Source: Larix kaempferi (Eukaryota; Streptophyta; Pinopsida; Pinales; Pinaceae). Taken from it: 64,000 nt of DNA. The stretch covers positions 673,001 through 737,000 of the forward strand of contig BSBM01002103.1 of NCBI GenBank assembly GCA_027924585.1, written 5' to 3'. Every line of letters starts with the position of its first letter. The stretch's first letter is position 1. Below the pieces are notes generated by a model, which had not been told where the DNA came from, did not search any database, and saw only the letters and a program-made list of their open reading frames with translations. Both the position numbers and the translations under genes were made by a program. Shown here in pieces: positions 1 to 11,429 of this stretch.

Positions 1-2439
1 GGAAATCAACTGAAAGTGATAGGTATATCTAAACCCATATCTCTGAGATAGATCACATCTCTGCAACTGAAGAAGTGTTTCAGGAAAGGTTTCCGATTGT
101 ATGCATATCATGTGGAGGAGCCAAGAGAATGAAAAAATCCATAGCTAAAATCCTAACCTGTGCTACAAGAATTTGCAGATGTATTTCAAGAAGTGCTAGG
201 AATTCCACCTCATAGAGATATTGATTTCTCTATTGATTTGGTGCTAGGTGTAGTTCCTTCATCAAAAGCACCATGAGCACTCCAGAATTGAAAGAGTTAC
301 AAAAGCAGTTAGAAGAGCTATTGAATAAAGGTTACAGAAGGCCCATTGTGTCACCTTGGGGAGCTCATGTTTTGTTTGTTAAGAAGAAGGATGGAACTCT
401 AGGAATCTGTATAGATTAAAGACAATTGAACAAAGCACCAATAAAAAACAAGTATCCTTTGCCAATGATTGATGACTTGTTCAATCAACTGAGAGGAGCC
501 AAAGTGTTCTCAAAGATAGATAAGATATCAGGATATCACCAAGTCAGAATCAAGAATGAAGGCATCAGTAAGACAATAGTCAGGACTAGGTATGGTCATT
601 ATGAGTTCACAATGGTACCCTTCAGATTGAAAAATGCATCGACAACATTCATGTGTCTGATAAATGGATTTTTCATAAAGTACTTGGATAAGTTTGTAAT
701 TGTGTTCTTGGATGACATTCTCATCTATTCCAAGACATAAGAAGAACTTGAAGATAATCTAATATTGGTGCTACAAGTACTGAGAGAACATCAATTGTAT
801 TCCAATCTAAGTAAGTGTTCATTCTATTAGAGTAGAATCCACTACTTGGGGCACATCATATCAGAAGAAGGTGGATATTGAGAATATAAGAGTTATAATG
901 GATTAGCAATCACCAAAGAATATATCCGAAGTAAGATATTTCATGGGATTAGTGGGATACTACCGAAGATTAATTGATGGTTTCTCAAAGTTAGCTCATC
1001 CCATCACATCTTTGCTGAGGAAGGGTGTGAATTTTGAAAGGAATTCCAAGTGTGAAAATAGTCTTCAAAGACTCGAGGAAATGCTTACCAGTGCACCAAT
1101 TCTAAAGATTGTGGATCCTAATGAAATCTTTATAGTATGCACAGATGCATGTAAGTAGAGAATTGGTGGAGTGTTGACTCAATATGGCCATGACATCAGT
1201 TACGAATCTAGGAGATACAAGAACATGAACATAACTATGCCACTCATGATATGGAGCTTCCAGCTATCATTCATACCTTCAAGGTATGGAGGCACTACTT
1301 GATGGGTAATAATTTTTAGTTAAGGACTGATCATGATGGTTTGAAGTATTTATTTGAGCAACCTACTCCTTATGCAAGACAGAGAAGGTGGATGGAATTT
1401 ATATGTGAGTATGACTTTGATATTAAGCACATCAAAGGAAAGGGGAATAAGGTAGCTAATGCACTCATGAGGAGGATACATGTGATGCATGTAGTAGATA
1501 TCAGTACTAGTACATAATATCTGAAGGATAAGATCATTGAAACCAATGTTACAGATGAGAATTGCCAACAAGTAAGAGATGGATTGCAACAACAGAATGT
1601 ACCGCATAATTTTGATAAGTATAGGATGGAAGAGAATGGAATCCTCATGCATAAGGATAGAGTTTATGTGACAAACTCTGGAGATATAAGGAAGATGGTT
1701 CTAATGGATATGCATAATGTACCTTATAATGCAGGACACTCAGGTTATCAGAAGACAGTAGCAACTATGAGGAAGTAGTACCATTGGCCAAGAATGAAGA
1801 ATGATGTTGCAGAGTACATAGCTAGATGCATGGAATGCCAAACAGTTAAAGTGTAGCATCGAAATCCATTTGGTTTGTTGTAGCCACTAACAATACCTGA
1901 ATGGAAGTGGGATGTCGTCACGATGGATTTCATCACAAAATTTCCTAAGACAAGACTAAAACATGATTCCATCATGGTGGTGGTGGATAAGTTGAATAAA
2001 GTTGCACATTTTATTCTAGTGAATACAACTCATATGGCATCTAACATTGCAGACATATGTATGAAAGAGGTTGCCATATTGCATGGAATTCCAAAAGCTA
2101 TAGTGTCAGATAGGGATGACAATTTCACTTCTAATTTTTGGAGGGGATTGTTCAAAGGACTTAGCACGAATTTGAACATGAGTACAACATACCATCCTTA
2201 GATAGATGGTCAGACAGAGAGATTCAATCACGTGATCGAAGATATGTTGATAATGAATGTGATGGATCAACCATCCAACTGGGAGGATTATTTACACTTG
2301 GTAGAGTTTTCCTATAATAATGGATATCGTGCATCTTTGAAGATGAGCCCTTTTGAGGCATTGTATGGGAGGAAGTGCAATACTCCTATCCGTTGGGATA
2401 ATCCAACAAACAAAATCATCATTGGAACTGAACTTCTAA
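1..2439 (+). pseudogene. Element A: Ty3 chromovirus pol, first part (RT, RNase H, integrase)
   Basis: This is the decayed polymerase of a Ty3/gypsy element, entering from the left window edge. Reverse transcriptase is seen from about 300 to 850: the block around 370-480 ([11 protein letters not shown], then [10 protein letters not shown]), [12 protein letters not shown], and the active-site variant FLDD at 705-716. RNase H follows (CTDAC near 1138; RTDHDGLKYL near 1324). Integrase shows the zinc-finger histidine/cysteine block at about 1710-1850, MDFITKFPK at 1922, and SDRDDNFTS near 2107. Several in-frame stops break it, most explainable as CAG or TGG to TAG. The wording of the integrase and its continuation at 21273 resembles the Tekay/Del chromovirus clade. 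No start is visible. It cannot encode an active protein. Confidence 0.93.
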
Positions 2440-2444
2440 AGGAT
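2440..2444. repeat. Left target-site duplication of element B (AGGAT)
   Basis: AGGAT directly precedes the TGTTGG start of element B and is repeated at 21268-21272 directly after its last base. The 5-bp length is typical of Ty3 integrase. The duplicated bases encode part of the Lys-Asp pair of element A's integrase. Confidence 0.8.
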
Positions 2445-3239
2445 TGTTGGGCCTAGTATTTTGGAGATATCAATTTTGAAGAAACAAGTTAGTGTGGATG
2501 GAGACAAAGTGGAACCAGTTCAGTGCAAGGGTCAACTAGGACGAAGAGGCCAGGAAATGAGAAAAAAGTCATGTTGATCGTGTCAAAGGTTGGAAGTTGA
2601 TTTAGTTAGATAGAATTGGTACACATTGTAATAATGGGTCAGTTAGAAAGTTAGTGGGAGTGGGGAAATCTTAGTGTGCCCTATATATATGTATTAAGAA
2701 GGAAATTTTGGGGTTAATAGTGAATGTTCGAAGTATAGTTTTGTGCCATGTAATAGAGGTATTCACTACATATGTTGAAGACAATTTTGGAGAAATCGAG
2801 TCGCTGATATGCAGGCTGTGTGCACAGATCCATTGTATGACATGAAGAAATCTGTAAGTGATACCTGAAGTTATTATTTGGCTGTGACTCTAATAAAATA
2901 CAAGCGCTTTCGTGGTTTTTCCCAGATGGGTTTCCACGTTAAAACATGATGTATTTATGTGTGTAATTGTTTTGTGATGTGATATATGTCATTTTTTTCT
3001 TTTGAATAAATCTCTAATACATAATGGGCTTAGTTGTATGCAATTTGGATGCAAATGCATTAATCTAACTAAGTAATGGAACCCGTCGATGTTATGAACT
3101 TGTCAAAGCTGTGGTTTGTCGTTTTGTTGTAGCAAGACATAATGATAAATGAAATAGTTGTCGAATGTTCCCCTTTTGTGTTGCATGAAGTCTGGTTCCT
3201 GCAGTCCCCATAGATACTTCAGGTAAGATTTCATCTACT
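2445..3239 (+). repeat. Element B 5' LTR, block 1
   Basis: This block starts TGTTGGGCCTAGTATTTTGG and is collinear with the 3' LTR at 20349-21267, including the run TTAAGAAGGAAATTTTGGGG and the later TGCATGAAGTCTGG. A TATATATA promoter-like element lies near 2682. It lacks the last roughly 130 bp of the 3' LTR and instead runs directly into a second copy of its own middle part at 3240. Many substitutions separate it from the 3' LTR, so the insertion is old. Confidence 0.82.
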
Positions 3240-3799
3240 CTTAGTGCGAGTGGGGAAATCTTAGTGGGCCATATATATATGTATTAAGAAGGAAATTTTG
3301 GGGTTAATAGCGAATGTTTGAAGTATAGTTTTGTGCCATGCAATACAGGTATTCACTGCATATGTTGAAGACAATTTTGGATAAACCGAGTCGCTGATAT
3401 GCAGGCTGTGTGCATAGATCCATTGTATGACATGAAGAAATTTGTAAGTGATACTTGAAGTTCTTATTTGGCTGCGACTCTAATAAAATACAAGCGCTTC
3501 TGTGGTTTTTCCCATATGGGTTTCCACATTAAAACATGGTGTCTTTATGTGTGTTAATGTTTTGTGATGTGATATGTGTCATTTTTTTCTTTTGAATAAA
3601 TCTCTAATACATAATGGGCTTAGTTGTATGGAATTTGGATGCGAATGCATTAATCTAACTAAGTAATGGAACCTGTCGATATTATGAACTTGTCGAAGCT
3701 ATGGTTTGTCGTTGTGTTGTAACAAGACATAATGATAAATGAAATAGTTGTTGAATGTTCCCCTTTTGTGTTGCATGAAGTCTGGTTCTTGCAGTCCCT
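3240..3799 (+). repeat. Element B LTR, block 2 (590-bp tandem copy)
   Basis: The sequence starting GTGGGGAAATCTTAGTG recurs at 2660 and 3250, a 590-bp offset, and the copies stay collinear through the GTTCCCCTTTTGTGTTGCA stretch. Block 2 ends near GCAGTCCCTA, where block 3 is joined. It is an internal LTR duplication, not a full LTR, because the TGTTGG start and the first 200 bp are missing. Confidence 0.82.
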
Positions 3800-3912
3800 A
3801 GGCTGTGTGCACAGATCCATTGTGTGACATGAAGAAATCGATAAGTGATACCTGAAGTTCTTATTTGGCTGTGACTCTAATAAAATACAAGCGCTTTCGT
3901 GGTTCTTCTTGC
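3800..3912 (+). repeat. Element B LTR, block 3 (short third copy)
   Basis: A third copy of the LTR segment beginning GGCTGTGTGCACAGATCC runs to CGCTTTCGTGGTT near 3903. The homology then stops and element H's internal sequence begins. Equivalent positions are about 2812 in block 1 and 3403 in block 2. Confidence 0.78.
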
Positions 3913-4052
3913 TTTTCTACTTGTGATTTCCTAACTTATTTCAACTTCTTAAGTTGTTCTTTAAGATCCTCGTTATGACTTCTGATGCAACTATTTTCTT
4001 CCTGCTTGTCTAGAAGTTTCCCTTCTATGTCTTCCATAGATTGTTCTATCTT

Positions 4053-4598
4053 TCAGCTATTTTTCAATTTCTTAATTTTTGTGACTAGTATCTTGTTATG
4101 ATTTCTTAGTCTGAAAATTTCTTCAGCATTGTTGGATAATGCTTTATTATTCTTTGCGATCTCCGATTTGTGTGTCTTTTTAGAGTCGTCGTTTTGTGTT
4201 TGAAGATCTTGTATCTGTTGTCGACATTGGTCGACCTTTGATTCTTGATCTCCTAATTTATGCCATATCTTCTTCAGATCTTCATCCTTGTCATTAAGGA
4301 TCTTGTTCAAGCGTTTTATTTCTGCTTCGTATTTAATTATTTCATTCTTTATATCTTGATCTTCTAGCCTTTGATTGAGTTCATTTTCAGCTCTTAATTC
4401 ATCAATTTGCACATACAATTTTTCTATATGACTTGCCTGGTCGGAGATTTTTTGTTCATCGAACTTTTCTTGTAGCTTACGTATTGCAATTACTACTTCA
4501 AATTTTGTATTCCCATCGGGTAAATATTCATTGTCTCTTTGATAGCGGTTTAACTTGGCTTCTAATTTCTCTATGTGTAGTCGCAAACCGACTTCCAT
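4053..4598 (-). CDS. Coiled-coil protein of element H (possible gag)
   Basis: An uninterrupted 181-residue reading frame is rich in Lys, Glu, Asp, Gln, Asn and regularly spaced Leu/Ile (for example HIEKLEAKLNRYQRDNEYL near the N-terminus and IYQR-free heptads through IQDLQTQNDDSKK). This is the pattern of a continuous parallel coiled coil. There is no zinc knuckle, membrane segment or signal peptide. The start at 4598 is the first Met after an upstream stop. It lies about 750 bp downstream of the primer site of element H on the same strand, the usual place of gag. That placement is the only reason for calling it gag-like; a structural or env-like role is equally possible. It is unusually free of stop codons for this neighbourhood. 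Confidence 0.5.
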   Translation of the reverse strand: MEVGLRLHIEKLEAKLNRYQRDNEYLPDGNTKFEVVIAIRKLQEKFDEQKISDQASHIEKLYVQIDELRAENELNQRLEDQDIKNEIIKYEAEIKRLNKILNDKDEDLKKIWHKLGDQESKVDQCRQQIQDLQTQNDDSKKTHKSEIAKNNKALSNNAEEIFRLRNHNKILVTKIKKLKNS

Positions 4599-5339
4599 GG
4601 TCTTTGATTTCTTCGACGTTAGATGCTTGTTCTGGACAATAGATGGTTTTTATGCTTGTTTTCGACTATAGATGATCTTTAATTTGTCTTCGATTTCTTC
4701 GACAAGGGCGGATTAAAAAGATGTAATAATTCCCAATATGTCTATCTTCCAAAGAACTTTCCTTGACCCCTTTTTTATTAGGTCAATTAACTTCTTCTTT
4801 TTTTCTTCCACAAATAATTATTATTTTAATAAAATAATATTTTTTCTTTTAATATAATAATAATTATTAATGAATTAATTAATAATATTATTATATTAAT
4901 GTTTTATAAACTATATATAGATATATTGTTTTTTTTTCTTCCAAAAAACTAATGTTTTTGTTGGACTACAAATAGTTCAAGCCTTTGAGATAATAATAAT
5001 ATGTATTATTATTACTATAATTATATAATAACTATAATAAAAATGGATTATTATTGCTATAGTCATATAATAACTAAACTCATCCTAATTAAGGAATGAG
5101 TTGTTATAAATAGTGGTTTCTTTATAAAACCAAGGTTGGTTAAAGAAAACCTATGTTGTGTTTTTTTTCCTTGTTCTCTTTTTTTTTTTAACTTCTCTTT
5201 TATTCTTTTCTCTTTCTTTTTTTTTCTCTCTTTTAATAATTTTTTTTCTTCAATAAGGATGGCTAAAAGCCTAATGTAAGGTTAAAAACCTAAATCTCAA
5301 AGAAACTTTGCCAATTTGGCCACAAGCTTGAATCAACAA

Positions 5340-5351
5340 GCTCTGATACCA
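5340..5351 (-). other. Primer-binding site of element H (Met-tRNA type)
   Basis: The minus strand reads TGGTATCAGAGC, the standard primer site complementary to initiator Met-tRNA used by many plant LTR elements. It lies one base from the LTR end at 5353. Confidence 0.85.
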
Positions 5352-5352
5352 C

Positions 5353-5591
5353 TGAAACAATAAACTACTGTTCTTGCGGGAAAACCCAATGTAAGTAACG
5401 TAAGTGGTCCATAAATGGATCAATAGTAATGTAAAAATGTAATGTATGATAGATGATTAATAGTTACATAGGTTTGGGCTTTATATAAGCCCGTCATGCA
5501 CCTTTTCATAAAAGGGCATGCCTATTGACTTTAGATAGTCTTTAATTATAATAAATTAATATTAATATTAATTTATTATTTTATTGTTATA
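5353..5591 (-). repeat. Element H 5' LTR (239 bp)
   Basis: The + strand ends are TGAAACAATAAA and TTTATTGTTATA, a nearly perfect 12-bp terminal inverted repeat. A minus-strand TATATAAAG at about 5479-5489 lies inside the small palindrome GGGCTTTATATAAGCCC (5476-5492) and is a plausible promoter about 130 bp upstream of the primer site. No second copy is seen in the window. Confidence 0.72.
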
Positions 5592-5888
5592 GTTGTGTGC
5601 ACAGATCCATTGTATGACATGAAGAAATCTGTAAGTGATACATGAGGTTCTTATTTGGTTGCGACTCTAATAAAATACAAGCGCTTCTGTGGTTTTTCCC
5701 AGATGGGTTTCCACATTAAAACATGGTGTCTTTATGTGTGTTAATGTTTTGCGATGTGATATGTGTCATTTTTTTCTTTTGAATAAATCTCTAATACATA
5801 ATGGGCTTAGTTGTATGGAATTTGGATGCAAATGCATTAATCTAACTAAGTAATGGAACCTGTCGATGTTATGAACTTGTCGAAGCAT
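5592..5888 (+). repeat. Element B LTR, block 4
   Basis: A fourth copy of the LTR B middle segment begins GTTGTGTGCACAGATCC and extends to GAACTTGTCGAAGC. It restarts at the same LTR coordinate as block 3 and is longer, so H is not a simple insertion into a single LTR. It ends where the truncated copia LTR begins. Confidence 0.78.
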
Positions 5889-6136
5889 TAATATAACCCT
5901 CCATGCTCTTTAAATAGAGATCATGGACCAATCGAGTGTTAAGCCACAGATCAAGGTTAGGTATGATCTAAGAGAAGTTGAGCCGTCAGATCACTCTATG
6001 TCGGGAATATATCGTGACCGTCGGATTAAGTATTTACAAATGCATACTAATGCATACTAAAGAAACACACTTTCCCTAACGGATATATTACACAAGTTGA
6101 TCTTAACTAACTCATAAGTGTCTAAATATCCTAACA
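5889..6136 (-). repeat. Copia 3' LTR, truncated
   Basis: The minus strand starts TGTTAGGATATTTAG at 6136 and matches 11887-11640. The last roughly 205 bp of the LTR are missing; sequence switches to LTR B at 5888. This is a deletion or recombination breakpoint. Confidence 0.88.
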
Positions 6137-6148
6137 TCCCCCCTTAAG
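6137..6148 (-). other. Copia polypurine tract
   Basis: The minus strand reads CTTAAGGGGGGA immediately before the TGTTAGG start of the 3' LTR. This is the usual plus-strand priming site. Confidence 0.88.
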
Positions 6149-6218
6149 AACAACTTGGGATAGGATTGAAGGATTTACAAAGGTGACACTATTAGGAGAA
6201 GGAAGGAGGCATTAGAGC

Positions 6219-9200
6219 CTATCCCCACTTAATGACAAGTTCCTGAACTCCTAACATAGATTGAAGTTTAGAAAACTTCGCTTCTGTAAGAGACTTGGTG
6301 AAGATGTCTGCAACTTGATCATCTGTAGGGCAAAAGAGCACTTCAAGAACACGATCATGAACAAGATTTCTGATGAAGTGCATATGTAGCTCAATGTGTT
6401 TGCTGCGTTGATGTAGAACTGGATCTTTGGCAAGCTTGATGGCACTTTGATTGTCGCACCAAAGTGGAGTAGGCTGCTGCTGCTTGAATCCAAACTTTGA
6501 AAGGATCTGTTGAAGCCATAAAGCTTCCTGACTGGCATTAACTACTGCTCGATATTCTTCCTCTGCTTAAGAAAGAGAAAGATCTTGTTGTTTCTTACAA
6601 GTCCAAGTGATAGGTCCAGATCCCAGACTGAAAACATAACCTGCAGTAGACTTTCGATCATCAAGATCACCGGCCCAATCTGAATCAGTGAAACCAACCA
6701 ATAAAGGTTTCCCCCCTGTACTATAATGAATCCCAAACTGAAGTGTACCTTGAATATATCAAAGTATTCTTTTAGCTGCTTTCCAGTGACTTTCATGAGG
6801 TGTCTGCATATAATGGGCAACACGACCAACGACAAAGGAAAGGTCAGGACGGGAATGAGTCAAGTATAAGAGACTACCAAAAAGCTGACGATACAAGGTG
6901 GCATCAAATTTAGGTGAAGTACAAGTGGCAGAAAGTTTGACTCCAGACTGGAAGGGAGAAGGGGTTGGTGTACAATCTTCCATGTGAAAGCGACAAAGAA
7001 GGTCACAAGCATACTTAGACTGAGAAAGAAAGATTCCTTCTTTGGTTTGCAGGACTTGGAGACCAAGAAAATAATGCAAATGTCCTAAGTCTGACATTTC
7101 AAAATTTTGTTTAAGACTGGATTTCACATGGGTTATAAGCTTAGGGTCACTACCAGTAAGAATAAGGTCATCAACATATAGAACAAGTATGATGATATGG
7201 TTTCTTACTTTCTTGGTATAGACATTGGGGTCAGAATGGCATCTAGAAAAACTAGTGTCAAGGAGAAAGTTATCCATTTTGGCATACCAAGCTCTGGGAG
7301 CTTGCTTAAGGCCATATAAGGATTTCTTAAGGCAGCAGAAAAGGCTAGAGTTATTCTGAACATATCCAGGAGGTTGTTCCATGTAAATTTCCTCCAGTAA
7401 ATCACCATGTAAGAAGGTAGACTTGACATCCATTTGATGGACTTCCTAGTTGTGTAAGGCTGCAAGGGAGAGAACAAGGCAGATGGAGTTCATTTTTGCG
7501 ACAGGAGCAAAGGTTTCATTGTAGTCAATCCCTTCAACTTGGGAAAAACCTTTGGAAACTAACCTTGCCTTAAGTCTTTCAACACTTCCATCTAATGCAT
7601 ACTTAGTTCTGTAGACCCATTTACATCTGACAAGTTTTCTTCTTTTTGGAAGAGGTACAAGATCCCAAGTATCGTTCGCCATTAAGGAATGATATTCTTC
7701 ATCCATAGCTACATCCCAATCTGGATTTCCTGAAGCTTCTGCAAAGGTTTCTGGATCATGATTCTAGGAAACTTGAGCCAAAAGAGAAGAGGCTCGCTGA
7801 AATTGAGAACGTGTTCGACGTTGATCTCTAGGATCACCGGCAATATCACCAGCTACTTCACATGTTGAACGGACCCATCGAGGAAGCACTTGTGCTAGTG
7901 CAACTGGAGGAACATGAGCAGGTGAAGGTGTATTTTTATCCTCACTGTCATCATCAGAAACTGGAGTTGGAAACCTGTCAAGGAAGTTGGAAGAAGAAGA
8001 AGAAGACACAAACGCCGAATCAGGATCGCAGGCCAAAGATGGCACAATCGCCGAGTTAGGCTCGCAGGCCAAGAGATTTTCATCAAATTTAACATCTCTT
8101 CTAATGATTATATCATGAAAATGTGGTTGAAGAAGTCTATAACCTTTTACATCTTCAGAATATCCAACAAATATGCACTTTTCACTTTTAGGCTACAATG
8201 CTTTCTGTTTTTCATCCGGAATGTGAGCCCATGCGTCACTACCAAACACACAGAAGTGACTTACATCAGGTTTAGTTTTACTCCATGCTTCTTTTGGTGT
8301 GATACCTTGTAATGCTTTAGTGGGGGTGCGATTAACTATGTAATTTGCACAATTAATGGCTTCAGCCCAAAATTGAAGACTTAGTCCCTTAGATTGGATC
8401 ATACAATTAGCCATTTCTTTTAAAGTGTGGTTCTTCCGCTCAGCTACACCATTTTGTTGCGGTGTATATGGAACAGTGTGCTGTTGTTGGATGCCTTGTT
8501 CAGTGCAGAAAGTAGTGAACTTTTTGTTAACATATTCTCCTCCATTGTCAGATCTTAACTTAATAATTTGATGACCAAATTGTTTTTCAACAAGGGCCTT
8601 GTAGGCCAAGAACATGTTAAATACTTCGCTCTTAAGTTTTAGGAAATAAACCCAAGTGCGTCTGGTGTAATCATCAATCAAAGTTAAGAAACATTTGAAA
8701 CTAGAAAAGGAAGCATATGGAAGAGGACCACACAAGTCACTATGCACAAGCTCCAAGGGAATCGAGGCGTGCCAAGAGGCACGTTTGTCAAAACTGTCTC
8801 GATGATGTTTTCCGAGTACACAACCAGAACAAACACCATCTCTGCAAGATACCATCGGAAGACCTGTCACCATATTTTCTTTACATAGTTGTTGCAATGA
8901 GCGATAATTTAAGTGACCAAATTGCTCATGCCAAAGTTTGCTCAAGTTATCACTATGAGCAACATAAATTGAAGGAAAAGGTGATGACCCAAAGTTGTTA
9001 AACTTGTACAACCTGATAACATCATCAACAATTCCGGTAGCTAGGACCTATTGAGGATCTCTAAAATCCTTGATTACAACTTGGTGAGGTGTAAACGTCA
9101 CAGTTTTACCTTCACCAGAATGAGTGATCTGATAGACTGATAACAAATTGCAGGAAATTCTTAAAACACATAGTACATCACTGAAATGACCATTATCTAC

Positions 9201-9413
9201 TGGAACTATTCCAGCTCCTACAACACTTAGAGATCTATCATCCCCAACAAATATTTGTTTGGTGTTACATTCATGCATAGTATAAAAGATGGCTTGATCC
9301 TTAGCCATATGATAAGATGCTCCAGAATCAATAAGCCATTCATTTGAAGTAGAGGAAGAAGATGCATTATAAGAATAACCAGAAGCAAAAAATGCATGTC
9401 CATGAGAGGTAGA
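6219..9413 (-). pseudogene. Copia pol: protease, integrase, RT, RNase H
   Basis: All domains are in one frame and end at TAG 6219-6221. In order: protease with IDSGASYHM (about 9325); integrase with the zinc block HEQFGHLNYRS...CSGCVLGK, LVHSDLCGP, RSDNGGEY and QQNGVAERKN (9011-8193); RT with KWVYRTKYALDG, VAKMNS, MDVKSTFLHG, YGLKQAPRAWY and LYVDDLILTG (7706-6759); RNase H with DSDWAGDLDDRKST, AEEEYRA and ADIFTKSL (to 6219). Stops near 9420, 9050, 8190, 7763, 7447, 6760 and 6570 interrupt it. Several clearly replace Gln, Trp or Arg by a single C-to-T change. The order integrase before RT identifies Ty1/copia. It is inactive as it stands but unusually well preserved. Confidence 0.95.
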
Positions 9414-10345
9414 TTATGAAGGCGAATCTAAGCTGATGTGGTGCTTCTTCATTGCTGCTTCCAAGGCTGCCATCTTCTTGAAACACTTAGATTGATCATG
9501 ATTATCTTTCCCACAATAGTTGCAATGACGCTTAGTCTTCTTGCCTTTTGGCTTGGATCCTTTGTCATTTTTTAAAGAAGGAGCTGACTGAGAGGGTTTG
9601 GGACCCTTGTTTGACTTATTATTGCGAAAATTTTGTTTCTTGGGAGGCTTGGACTTTTCTTTCTGTTGGGACAATAAGGCTTTCCCGGATGTATCTGCAT
9701 TATTAATTATTTCAAGATGGATGAGCTTATCTTGCTCTCTAATCAAGGAATCAAAAAGGATTCAAGACTAGGGTCTTGATAGCTAGCTGCATTCAAGGAT
9801 TCTTTCATGGAGTAAAATGTAGATACAAAAACAGAATATGCAGGTCCAAGTTTGGAAAGAATATGATAAATGCATTGTTTGTCTTCCCTCTTAATCTTAC
9901 ATTCTGCACATAAGAGTTTAAGAGTTTTGTACTTAGATAAATAATCTTGAATGGATGAAAAATCACTTGGATTTAAAGAAATCAACTCATTTTCGAGTTG
10001 ATGACCTCGAATTTCATTGTGTTTACCAAACACAGATTCCAACTTGTCCCAAGCAGCATCAGGTTCATCAATTCCAGATATGTGGAATTGCAAATCAGTA
10101 GATATTGACATCCCAATCAATCCACAAGCTTCATCATATCTATTTTCCCATTTTATTTTCTTATCATCATCAGTGGGTTCTATTTCTTTCCTTGAGGTAA
10201 TTCTGAAAAGTCTCATACTTCGTAGAACATCCTCCATATGAGATTTCCATGAGAAATAGTTGGAACTGTTAAGTAGAATATCACAAGGGGTGGCTATATT
10301 GTAAATTAATGGCTGTAAAAACAGAAACCAATAGTCTGGATGCAA
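9414..10345 (-). pseudogene. Copia gag with zinc knuckle
   Basis: The capsid part is at 10345-9746 (LNSSNYFSWKSHMEDVL, then AWDKLESVFG) and resembles the UBN2/gag domain of plant copia elements. The nucleocapsid part (9746-9414) is Lys-rich and has the zinc knuckle CNYCGKDNHDQSKC (CX2CX4HX4C) near 9520. The two halves are in different frames; the shift falls at a run of five T at about 9755-9760, consistent with a single-base slippage. The true N-terminus is uncertain because the reading upstream of the ATPCDIL stretch looks non-coding. Confidence 0.88.
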
Positions 10346-11417
10346 AAAGCTCGAAAAAATAGGTGGTTTAAAAAAAACGGCATTGAAAACTGACTTTGTA
10401 TGATAAAGTTATGCTTGAACAAAGAAACTGTTGAAGATGTCCCCAATAGTGACATGGCATATAGAAAATGACCAGCTAAAAAAATGACCCCCCTCTTCCC
10501 AAGATGAACCTTTGACAATCACTTTACAATAAAGTTGTTTTAAGTGAATCACTTTTATAAAATAAGTGATTTCACTTTTACAATGATTTACTTTTAAATA
10601 GTGCAACAATAAAAAATGAACTTAAGTGACTCACTTTTTATTTTTATTTTTTATTATTTAAGTGAGATGCACTTTTACAATAAAGTAACTTGAAAATAGA
10701 AATTGCATGCACTTTTTCTTTTAAAAGTAACTTCCTAAGATTTGAACTCAAGACCTCTTAAGGAATAAAGAAACTTTGAACCAAGTGAGCTAGATTAAAA
10801 GATATGTAAAATATGGGAATGAGGAAGAGGTTTTTTTTATACTCTTCTTGCTCGGTTTCCGTGCTTGCCTTTCTTCCTACAAATCACATCACAAACCGAA
10901 ACAAAAAAAACTTTGCTAGATCTTGTTAGCTTGCCTGGAAAGTCTACGTTTTCTCTCTGTTTCTGATTTGTCGAGATCGCACAAGGTGTACGGCAAAGAG
11001 CAAACGCAACCGAGAAAAACCCTTTCCCTTTTTGTTTCTGATTTGCCGAGATCGCTTAAGGTGCACGGAAAAGAGCATACGTAGATAGGGAAAGCAACAA
11101 TCCGAAACCAAAAAAAAATCTAATAGTAAAAAATAATAAAATATGAGAATTTTTCTTTCTTTCTTTTAAAACAGAAAATAAAATGCGTCACTTTAACTTT
11201 ATACCTTCAGATCTGATGAAATACGTGTTTTTGAAGCAACGGGGAACCGTTTTCAATCAAACGAAAACTATTTCCCAATGGAAATGACGCTCCGAATGCA
11301 ATGGAACACCTCCCATAGTCCATAAATGCACAGAAATCCCAGAAACAGAAACCCTTTCGAGTTTCGGCAACAACAGTTCAAGATCTAGATCATAACCAAA
11401 AGCGACTTTTCATAAAA
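10346..11417 (-). other. Copia leader region, long and partly repetitive
   Basis: About 1.07 kb separates the primer site from recognisable gag. The part at 10520-10700 repeats AAGTGAnTCACTT-like palindromes, and 10960-11085 contains a 75-bp tandem duplication (two copies starting TTTCTGATTTG). I see no coding domain. The length suggests a later insertion or expansion. Confidence 0.5.
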
Positions 11418-11429
11418 GCTCTGATACCA
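11418..11429 (-). other. Copia primer-binding site (Met-tRNA type)
   Basis: The minus strand reads TGGTATCAGAGC directly after the 5' LTR end. It is identical to the primer site of element H. Confidence 0.92.

Larger units (their letters stand above)
3904..5591 (-). mobile_element. Element H: minus-strand LTR retroelement fragment with coiled-coil ORF
   Basis: Read on the minus strand this is a 239-bp LTR (5353-5591), a Met-tRNA primer site (5340-5351), a purine-rich leader (about 5150-5260), AT-rich DNA, and a coiled-coil ORF (4598-4053). It is truncated at about 3904 where LTR B block 3 begins. The far LTR and all of pol are missing. The element sits between two copies of the same LTR B segment, so it arrived during or before the LTR rearrangement. 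I cannot assign it to copia or gypsy without a pol domain. Confidence 0.65.

Noticed and set aside
1350-1652. Minus-strand frames opposite element A pol
   Set aside because: They are antisense shadows of the RNase H/integrase linker, with no domain.
3904-5591. Endogenous pararetrovirus (Met-tRNA primer site plus coiled-coil ORF)
   Set aside because: A 239-bp LTR with terminal inverted repeats and a promoter about 130 bp before the primer site indicates an LTR retrotransposon; no movement, coat or RT domain supports a caulimovirid.
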